This document shows positions 45,435-52,205 of a stretch of DNA of 64,000 bases, in pieces. The stretch comes from Actinomadura violacea (GTDB lineage: Bacteria > Actinomycetota > Actinomycetes > Streptosporangiales > Streptosporangiaceae). The stretch spans positions 62,001-126,000 of the forward strand of contig NZ_JAGEPF010000008.1 of assembly GCF_017573465.1 (NCBI RefSeq), in the 5' to 3' direction. The position numbers and the translations under genes are program-made. Below the pieces are notes generated by a model. It was not told where the DNA came from and did no database searches. It was given only the letters and a program-made list of their open reading frames with translations. How positions within the stretch are numbered: the stretch's first letter is position 1; each line of letters opens with the position of its first letter.

Positions 45435-45854
45435 TCAGGGGCGGACGCGGCAGTGCAGTTCGAGGCCGGGGACGGCGTCCCAGCCGATCAGCCGGACGAG
45501 CTTGTCGATGTGCGCCGAGACGGAGTGCAGGACGAGCAGCCCCTCGCGTCCGGCCAGGTCGCGGGCCTCGACGGTGAAGGCGCGCAGGCCCGCGACGTCG
45601 ATGAAGTCGACGCCGGTGAGGTCGACGTGCAGGTCGCCGTCGACGCGGGCGCGGGCGGCGCGCAGGGCGCGTTTGAGGTCGTCGGCATTGGACACGTCCA
45701 CCTCACCGGACATGCGCAGCCAGGGGGCGTCCGCGGCGCCCTCGATGCGCAGCAGCGGGGTGTCGAGTTCGACGACGTCGTAGCGGGGAGCGGTGCGCTC
45801 CGGGCGCGGCCCGCCGGGACCGCCCTCCCCGCCGGTGATCCGCCAGACCGTCAT
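45435..45854 (-). CDS. STAS-domain protein lacking the phosphorylatable Ser
   Basis: 139 residues from the ATG at 45,854, with GAGGAG five bases upstream; the open frame reaches 46,019. The STAS domain (WLRMSGEVDVSNADDLKRAL, LHVDLTGVDFIDVAGLRAFTVEARDLAG) is clear. In anti-anti-sigma factors the Ser phosphorylated by the anti-sigma kinase follows FID; here the local sequence is FIDVAG, so that Ser is replaced. The protein may be a constitutive STAS module or have changed its role. Divergent from the DUF2630 gene. Confidence 0.82.
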   Translation of the reverse strand: MTVWRITGGEGGPGGPRPERTAPRYDVVELDTPLLRIEGAADAPWLRMSGEVDVSNADDLKRALRAARARVDGDLHVDLTGVDFIDVAGLRAFTVEARDLAGREGLLVLHSVSAHIDKLVRLIGWDAVPGLELHCRVRP

Positions 45855-45978
45855 CCGCTCCTCGCCCTTCGGGACCGGGGCGCCGCCTACCGTGGGCACG
45901 CCCGTATATGCCACGATCTCACCTGTTGACACCTTCTGGACCCCACCACGCGGGAAAACCGCCATCGGGAGGCTTTTC

Positions 45979-46224
45979 ATGGACGAGAAGGCGATCCTGG
46001 AGCGGATCCACGAGTTCATCGACGAGGAGCACGCGCTCCGGCAGGCGCATGAGCGGTCGGAGACCTCCGGCGCGGACGCCCGGGAGCGGCTGCGGGAGCT
46101 GGAGGTCGCCCTCGACCAGTGCTGGGACCTGCTGCGCCAGCGCCGCGCGAGGATCGACGCGGGCCAGAACCCCGAGGAGGCGCGGGTGCGCCCGGCGAGC
46201 GAGGTCGAGGGCTACCGCCAGTAG
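45979..46224 (+). CDS. DUF2630-family protein
   Basis: 81 residues, the family length. MDEKAILERIHEFIDEEHALR, LRELEVALDQCWDLLRQRRARIDAGQNPEEARVRPASEVEGYRQ matches DUF2630 well. It is predicted to be a helical coiled-coil, with one Cys. CGGGAGGC lies upstream of the ATG. Function unknown. It ends six bases from the stop of the convergent lactate permease gene. Confidence 0.88.
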   Translation: MDEKAILERIHEFIDEEHALRQAHERSETSGADARERLRELEVALDQCWDLLRQRRARIDAGQNPEEARVRPASEVEGYRQ

Positions 46225-46229
46225 CCCGC

Positions 46230-47891
46230 TCACGGCACCATCCAGGACAGCACGCCGGTGGACTGCAGCCCCGACAGGACGCACATGCCGGCGAGGAACA
46301 GCAGGCTCCACAGCACGACGCGGCGGAAGATGTCGCCTTCGCGGCCGTCCAGGCCGACGGCGGCCGCGGCGATCGCGAGGTTCTGCGGCGAGACCATCTT
46401 GCCGAGGACGCCGCCGGAGCTGTTGGTGGCGGCCATCAGGATGGGCGACAGGTCGGCCTTGTTCGCGGCGGTGATCTGCAGGGCGCCGAACAGGGAGTTG
46501 GACGAGGTGTCCGAGCCGGTGACGGCGGTGCCGAGCCAGCCGAGGACCGGGGACAGCACGGCGAAGGCGCCGCCGGCGCCCGCCATCCAGGTGCCGAGGG
46601 TGACGGTCTGGCCGGAGGCGTTCATGACGAACGCGAGCGCGAGCACGGCCATGACGGTGACGATCGCCCAGCGGAGCTGGACGAGCGTGGTGCCGTAGGC
46701 GCGGAGCGCGCGCATCGCGCCGACGCGCAGCACGAGCATGGTGATGAGGCCCGCGACCAGCATCTGCGTGCCGGGCGTGGTGAAGTAGTTGAGGGTGAAG
46801 GTGGGCAGCGTCGACGGCTTGCCGGACGCGCCCGTGATGTGCAGGCCGGGCCAGCCGAACGTCTGCGTCGCGCCGTTCAGCCAGTTCTTGACCTGGTCGA
46901 TCTGGCAGACGACGAACACCGCGATGATGATCGCGTAGGGGGCGTAGGCGCGGACGACGTCGGCGCGCGGGTCGGCGGGCGCCTCGCCGCGTCCGGCGCG
47001 GGCGGCGAACCCGGGGGTGGGCTCGTCGGCGGCGCCGCCGGCGATGACGGGGCGGGCCGGGGCGTGCGGGCGGCGCAGCCGGACGACCAGAACAACGGCG
47101 GCGGCCGACACCAGCGACGCGACGACGTCGGCGAGCGGCACGGAGACGAAGTTGGCGGTGACGTACTGCGCGACGCCGAACGCGGCGCCGCAGAACAGCG
47201 CGGTCGGCCACGTCTCGCGGACGCCGCGCCGCCCGTCGGCGATCAGCACCAGGATCAGCGGGACGAACACGGCGAGGATCGGGGTCTGCCGTCCGACCAT
47301 GGCGCCGAGCGTGTCGCTGGACTGGCCGGTGACCTTGCCGAGCGTGAGGATCGGGGTGGCCATCGCGCCGAACGCGACGGGCGCGGTGTTGGCGGTGAGC
47401 GCGAGGACGGCGGCCTTGAGCGGCTGGAAGCCGAGCGCGATCAGCATGACGGAGGTGACCGCGACCGGGGTGCCGAATCCGGCGAGCGCCTCCAGCAGCG
47501 CGCCGAAGGAGAACGCGATGAGGATCGCCTGCAGCCGCTGGTCGTCGCTGACCTGCGCGAACGTGCGGCGCAGCACGTCGAAGTGGCCGGTCGCGACGGT
47601 GATGTTGTAGACCCAGAGGGCGTTGATGACGATCCACAGGATCGGGAAGAAGCCGAACGCGGCGCCTTCGCTTCCGGCCAGGAACGCCTGCCCGGCCGGC
47701 ATCCCGTACGTCCAGATCGCGACGGCCAGGGAGACGGCCAGCGCGATCAGGGACGCCGTCCAGGCGCGCATCCGGACGCCGCCGAGCAGCACGAACAGCA
47801 CCGCCAGCGGCAGCGCCGCGACCAGCGAACTCCAGCCGAGCGAGCCGGCGACGGGATCGAGGACCTGTCGGTACACGGGATCACCTCGCAT
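46230..47891 (-). CDS. L-lactate permease (LctP family)
   Basis: 553 residues and about twelve to fourteen hydrophobic segments. GALLEALAGFGTPVAVTSVMLIALGF, NTAPVAFGAMATPILTLGKVTG and GTAVTGSDTSSNSLFGALQ are the signatures of LctP. It imports L-lactate (and often glycolate) with a proton. The C-terminal LGKMVSPQNLAIAAAAVGL motif is also conserved. No lactate dehydrogenase gene lies beside it; the next gene on the same strand is a molybdenum hydroxylase after 96 bases. Confidence 0.93.
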   Translation of the reverse strand: MRGDPVYRQVLDPVAGSLGWSSLVAALPLAVLFVLLGGVRMRAWTASLIALAVSLAVAIWTYGMPAGQAFLAGSEGAAFGFFPILWIVINALWVYNITVATGHFDVLRRTFAQVSDDQRLQAILIAFSFGALLEALAGFGTPVAVTSVMLIALGFQPLKAAVLALTANTAPVAFGAMATPILTLGKVTGQSSDTLGAMVGRQTPILAVFVPLILVLIADGRRGVRETWPTALFCGAAFGVAQYVTANFVSVPLADVVASLVSAAAVVLVVRLRRPHAPARPVIAGGAADEPTPGFAARAGRGEAPADPRADVVRAYAPYAIIIAVFVVCQIDQVKNWLNGATQTFGWPGLHITGASGKPSTLPTFTLNYFTTPGTQMLVAGLITMLVLRVGAMRALRAYGTTLVQLRWAIVTVMAVLALAFVMNASGQTVTLGTWMAGAGGAFAVLSPVLGWLGTAVTGSDTSSNSLFGALQITAANKADLSPILMAATNSSGGVLGKMVSPQNLAIAAAAVGLDGREGDIFRRVVLWSLLFLAGMCVLSGLQSTGVLSWMVP

Positions 47892-47987
47892 AGGGAGCGG
47901 CCCCCGAGTAGACGATCGATACCCCGCGATGTGGCCCGTCTCACATTGATGGTGAACTTTTCAACCAGTCAGGGCTCCGCGCCCCCG

Positions 47988-50045
47988 TCAGAGCAGCGGG
48001 AGCAGCCGGGCCGGGGTGATCGGCAGGTCGCGGACGCGGACGCCGGTCGCGTGGTGCACGGCGTTCGCGACGGACGCGGCGGCGCCCACGATGCCGATCT
48101 CGCCGATGCCCTTGGACCCCATCGGGTTCAGGTGCGGGTCGGACTCCTCCACCCACGCGGCGTCCACGTCGCGGACGTCCGCGCAGGCCGGCACGTGGTA
48201 CTGGGCGAGGTCGCGGTTGACGTAGTCGCCGAACCGCGGGTCCATGACGCTCTCCTCCATCAGCGCCATGCCGATCCCCATCGTCATGCCGCCGATGAAC
48301 TGCGACCGCGCGGTCTTCGGGTTGATGATCCGGCCGGCGGCGAACACGCCGAGCATCCTGCGGACCCGGACCTCGCCGGTGTCGGCGTCGACCTCGACCT
48401 CGGTGAACTGCGCGCCGAACGCGTGCCGGGCGTACTCGTCGCGGGCGTCGAGCTCCGCGGCGGTGTCGGCGGACGCCTCCAGCCCGCCGGGCGGGACCGA
48501 CCCGTTCATCTTCCCGCGCAGCGACTCGCACGCGCGGACGACGGCGGTCCCCCAGCTCGCCGTGCCGGCGGAGCCGCCCGCGACGGTCGCCTCAGGCAGC
48601 GAGCTGTCGCCGATCTCGACGGTCACCCGGTCGGCGTCGGCCTTGAGCGCCTCGGCGGCGATCAGCGTGAGCGCGGTGCGGGCGCCGGTGCCGATGTCGG
48701 CGGCGGCGATCCGGACGGTGAACGTCCCGTCCTCGTCGGCGCGCGCGGTGGCCTTGTTGGGCCGCATGTAGGCGGGGTAGGTGGACGCGGCGACGCCCAT
48801 CCCGACGAGCTTGCGGCCCTCCCAGTGCCCCCCGGGCGCGGCGTCGCGGTGCTCCCAGCCGAACCGGTCGGCGCCCTCGCGCAGGCACGCGACGAGGTTG
48901 CGGGAGCTGAACGGCAGCCCGCTCTCCGGCTCGCGGTCGGTGTCGTTGCGGATCCGCAGCTCGACCGGGTCGACGCCGGCGGCGAACGCCAGCTCGTCCA
49001 TCGCCGACTCCAGCGCGAACATGCCGGGCGTCTCGCCGGGCGCCCGCATCCACGACGGCGTCGGGACGTCGAGGCGGGCGAGCCGGTGCGAGGTGCGCCG
49101 GTTGGCCGCCTGGTACACCACGCGGGTCGGGGTCGCGGTCTGCTCGGCGAACTCGGTGAGGGTCGACGACTGCTCGAACACCTCGTGGATGATCGAGTTC
49201 AGCGTCCCGTCGGCGTCGGCGCCGAGCCGGAACCGCTGGATCGTCGGCGTCCGGTAGCCGGTGGTGGCGAACATCTGCTGGCGCGGCACCGCGAACTTCA
49301 CCGGACGGCCCACCGCGCCCGCCGCCATCGCCGCGAGCACCACGTTGGGCCGCGGCGTGCCCTTGGACCCGAACCCGCCGCCGACGTGCGGGGAGATGAC
49401 CCGCACGTGGGTGCGGTCGAGGCCGAACACCTGGGCGACGATCTCCTGCGTCGGCGACGAGCCCTGGGTGGAGTCGTAGAGCGTGAGGGTGCCGTCGTCG
49501 TTCCACCGCGCCGCGGTCGTGTGCGGCTCCATCGGGTTGTTGTGCTCCGCCGGCGTCGTGTACGTGGCGTCCACGCGCACCGCGGAGCCGTTGAAGGCGC
49601 CTTCCGGGTCGCCCTGCTCGGTGTCGGCCGGGAACACCGGGTTCACCGTGTCGGGCTTGTAGAGGCGCGGGTCGTCCGCACTGAGCCGCGCGTCGAACGG
49701 CTCGGACACGTAGTCGACGCGGACGTGCCGCGCCGCCTCCCGCGCGATGTCCAGCGTCTCGGCGACGACCATCGCGACGAACTGGCCCCGGTAGGAGACC
49801 GTCCGGGACTGGAACAGCGCCAGCTCCGCGTCCGGGACCTCGTGCAGGTGCGGCGCGTTCTCGCAGGACAGGACGGCCAGGACACCCGGGATCCGCAGCG
49901 CGGCGTCCGCGTGCACCTCCGTGATCTCGCCCTTGGCGATGGTCGACTGCACGGCCGCGGCGTAGGCCGGGTCGTCCAGCGGATACTCGTAGGCGTAGCG
50001 GGCCGCCCCGGTGACCTTCTCGCGGCCCTCCAGCCGGTCGGTCAT
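47988..50045 (-). CDS. Molybdenum-binding subunit of a PaoABC-like aldehyde oxidoreductase
   Basis: 685 residues from the ATG at 50,045. The start overlaps the stop of the FAD-subunit gene by four bases (ATGA); a longer open frame is a shadow. Aldehyde oxidase/xanthine dehydrogenase motifs are in order: GREKVTGAARYAYE, NNPMEPHTTAARW, GGGFGSKG (molybdopterin loop) and GSKGIGEIGIVGAAASVANAV with the base-forming Glu. It binds molybdopterin cytosine dinucleotide and oxidises aldehydes or N-heterocycles. It is closest in layout to E. coli PaoC (YagR). Confidence 0.92.
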   Translation of the reverse strand: MTDRLEGREKVTGAARYAYEYPLDDPAYAAAVQSTIAKGEITEVHADAALRIPGVLAVLSCENAPHLHEVPDAELALFQSRTVSYRGQFVAMVVAETLDIAREAARHVRVDYVSEPFDARLSADDPRLYKPDTVNPVFPADTEQGDPEGAFNGSAVRVDATYTTPAEHNNPMEPHTTAARWNDDGTLTLYDSTQGSSPTQEIVAQVFGLDRTHVRVISPHVGGGFGSKGTPRPNVVLAAMAAGAVGRPVKFAVPRQQMFATTGYRTPTIQRFRLGADADGTLNSIIHEVFEQSSTLTEFAEQTATPTRVVYQAANRRTSHRLARLDVPTPSWMRAPGETPGMFALESAMDELAFAAGVDPVELRIRNDTDREPESGLPFSSRNLVACLREGADRFGWEHRDAAPGGHWEGRKLVGMGVAASTYPAYMRPNKATARADEDGTFTVRIAAADIGTGARTALTLIAAEALKADADRVTVEIGDSSLPEATVAGGSAGTASWGTAVVRACESLRGKMNGSVPPGGLEASADTAAELDARDEYARHAFGAQFTEVEVDADTGEVRVRRMLGVFAAGRIINPKTARSQFIGGMTMGIGMALMEESVMDPRFGDYVNRDLAQYHVPACADVRDVDAAWVEESDPHLNPMGSKGIGEIGIVGAAASVANAVHHATGVRVRDLPITPARLLPLL

Positions 50046-51016
50046 GACTGTTCCCCCAGCTCGGTCAGCGTCCGAACGATCAGGTTGCGCGCGAGCGGCA
50101 CCTTGTAGGCGTTGTCGCGCAGCGGCTCGGCGAGGTCCAGCTCGGCCTCGGCGGCACGCTGGAACTCCTCGCCGATCGCCGGGGCGCCGCGCAGCGCCTC
50201 CTCGGCGCGGCGGGCCCGCCACGGCTTGTGCGCGACGCCGCCGAGCGCGATCCGCACGTCCCGGACGGTGCCGCCCTCCACGTCGAGCGCCGCCGCGATC
50301 GACACCAGCGCGAACGCGAACGACGCGCGCTCGCGGACCTTGCGGTACCGGGACGGGATGTCCAGCGGCGGCACCTCCACGGCCGTGATGAGGTCGCCGC
50401 TCTCCAGCACCGTGTCGCGCTGCGGGTCGTTGCCGGGCAGCCGGTGCAGGTCGCCGATCGGGATCGTCCGCTCGCCGCCGCGGCCCCGGACGTGCACGGA
50501 CGCGTCGAGCGCGGCGAGCGCCACCGCCATGTCGGACGGGTGCGTCGCGACGCACGCCTCGGAGTGGCCGAGGATCGCGAGGTTGTGGTTGTCGCCGTCC
50601 CGGGCCGGGCAACCGCTGCCCGGGTCCCGCTTGTTGCACGGCTTGTCGGCGTCCTGGAAGTAGGAGCAGCGCGTCCGTTGCAGCAGGTTGCCGCCGACCG
50701 TCGCGAGGTTGCGGATCTGCCCGGACGCCCCCGCCAGGACGGCCTGCGCCAGCATCGGCTGGCTCTCGCGCACCGTCCGGTCCGCCGCGAGGTCGCTGTT
50801 GCCGACGGCGGCGCCGATGAGCAGGCTCCCGTCCGGCCGCAGCTCGATCTCGCCGTAGGGCAGGCGGGACACGTCGACGAGGCGGGCCGGCTCCTCCACG
50901 CCGAGCCGCATCAGGTCGACGAGGTTGGTGCCGCCGCCCAGGTAGTAGGCGCCGTCCTCGTGCAGTCGCAGGGCGTCGTCGGCGGTGGCGGCGCGCTCGT
51001 ACGCGAAGGGCCTCAT
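50042..51016 (-). CDS. FAD-binding subunit of the PaoABC-like enzyme
   Basis: 324 residues. AYYLGGGTNLVDLMRLG and GQIRNLATVGGNLLQRTRC are FAD-binding landmarks. An insert with four cysteines (C117, C127, C136 and C155; CSYFQDADKPCNKRDPGSGC, then EACVATHP) is the mark of PaoB-type subunits that carry an extra [4Fe-4S] cluster. It passes electrons from the [2Fe-2S] subunit to the acceptor. ATGA overlaps on both ends place it in a translationally coupled operon with the other two subunits. Confidence 0.92.
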   Translation of the reverse strand: MRPFAYERAATADDALRLHEDGAYYLGGGTNLVDLMRLGVEEPARLVDVSRLPYGEIELRPDGSLLIGAAVGNSDLAADRTVRESQPMLAQAVLAGASGQIRNLATVGGNLLQRTRCSYFQDADKPCNKRDPGSGCPARDGDNHNLAILGHSEACVATHPSDMAVALAALDASVHVRGRGGERTIPIGDLHRLPGNDPQRDTVLESGDLITAVEVPPLDIPSRYRKVRERASFAFALVSIAAALDVEGGTVRDVRIALGGVAHKPWRARRAEEALRGAPAIGEEFQRAAEAELDLAEPLRDNAYKVPLARNLIVRTLTELGEQS

Positions 51017-51564
51017 GCCTTGGCCTCTTCCGCCTGCGTCTTGCGCGCCGCCTCGCCGACCGCCTTGACGATGCCCGTGTACGCGCCGCACCGGCACAGG
51101 TTGCCGCTCATGCGCTCGCGTATCTCGTCGTCGTCCAGGACGGGGTCGCCGCGCAGGTCCTCGGTCACCGCGCTCGGCCAGCCGCGCTCCGCCTCGTCGA
51201 GGACGGCCGTCGCGGAGCAGAGCTGGCCTGGCGTGCAGTACCCGCACTGGAAGCCGTCCTGCTCGATGAACGCCTCCTGGAGCGCGCTGAGCCGGCCGTC
51301 CCGCGCGAGCCCCTCGACCGTGACGACCTCCGCGCCGTCGTGCGCGACGGCGAGCGCCAGGCACGCGTTCGCCCGGCGGCCGTCCAGCAGGACGGTGCAC
51401 GCGCCGCACTGCCCGTGGTCGCAGCCCTTCTTGGAGCCGGTCAGCCCGAGGTCCTCGCGCAGCGTGTCCAGCAGCGACGCGCGCGTGTCGACGCGGAGCC
51501 GGTGCTCGGTCCCGTTCACGAGCAGCGTGATCTCGGCATGTACCGGGGTGACTTCGCTGTCCAT
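51013..51564 (-). CDS. [2Fe-2S] subunit of the PaoABC-like enzyme
   Basis: 183 residues. Plant-type ferredoxin cluster CDHGQCGACTVLLDGRRANAC and the second CGYCTPGQ, NLCRCGAYTGIV are both present, so two [2Fe-2S] clusters are bound. The start MDSEVTPVHAEITLLVNGTEH has no Tat signal, unlike the exported E. coli PaoA, so this complex should be cytoplasmic. First gene of the three-gene operon; the VOC gene lies 52 bases downstream of no shared stop and upstream of it on the same strand. Confidence 0.92.
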   Translation of the reverse strand: MDSEVTPVHAEITLLVNGTEHRLRVDTRASLLDTLREDLGLTGSKKGCDHGQCGACTVLLDGRRANACLALAVAHDGAEVVTVEGLARDGRLSALQEAFIEQDGFQCGYCTPGQLCSATAVLDEAERGWPSAVTEDLRGDPVLDDDEIRERMSGNLCRCGAYTGIVKAVGEAARKTQAEEAKA

Positions 51565-51616
51565 GCCCCGGCCCCTACCCCGTTCGCAGGTGAGCAGTCA
51601 GTTCGCCGCCGAGCGG

Positions 51617-52129
51617 TCAGGGAGTCCAGCGGCGCTGCCCGGTCTCCTTCTCGTAGGGCTGCGGATCGGGATAGGTCAGCAGCTCGAAGGTGCTGCCCCA
51701 CGGCGTCCGCGCGTACTGGTACCGGTTGCCGGGGCCGGCCTCGGGGCCCGGCAGCGGCTGCGGATCGCCGAGCAGCACCCCGCCCGCGTCCTGGACGCCG
51801 CGCGCCGCCGCGTCGAGGTCGTCCACATAGAACCCGACGTGTTGCCAGCCGAAGTCGCTCGGCAGCGCCGGCGGGCGGCGCTCGGTGCCGCGGAACTCGA
51901 ACAGCTCCAGGCCCGGGCCGTTCGGCAGCCGCAGCATCCGCATCGCGACCTCCTCGGTGCCCGCGGGCACGCCGAGGCGCCGCTCTGTCTCCGGCCCGGC
52001 GACCGGCCCGTCCTCCCGCCGCAGCGTGTCGTACAGCGGCCGTGCCCCGAGGACGGCGCCGAAGAACGTAGTGGCCGCCTCCAGGTCCGGGACGGTCACC
52101 CCCACATGATCGATCCCCCGCACGCTCAT
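51617..52129 (-). CDS. VOC (glyoxalase/bleomycin-resistance) superfamily protein
   Basis: 170 residues from the ATG at 52,129 (frame open to 52,162). RGIDHVGVTVPDLEAATTFFGAVLGARPLYD and WQHVGFYVDDLDAAARGVQDAGG form the two paired beta-alpha-beta motifs, with metal ligands likely at His7 of the first and the His in WQHVGF of the second. YQYARTPWGSTFELLTYPD is the usual end. It may be a dioxygenase, a glyoxalase or a resistance protein; no substrate can be assigned. Confidence 0.88.
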   Translation of the reverse strand: MSVRGIDHVGVTVPDLEAATTFFGAVLGARPLYDTLRREDGPVAGPETERRLGVPAGTEEVAMRMLRLPNGPGLELFEFRGTERRPPALPSDFGWQHVGFYVDDLDAAARGVQDAGGVLLGDPQPLPGPEAGPGNRYQYARTPWGSTFELLTYPDPQPYEKETGQRRWTP

Positions 52130-52205
52130 ACCGCTGGGAATGCCCGGCCGTCCCCCGCCCAACCCGTGGCGGAGGTCACGTGACCTGCGGCGGAGCGGAC
52201 CGCGG

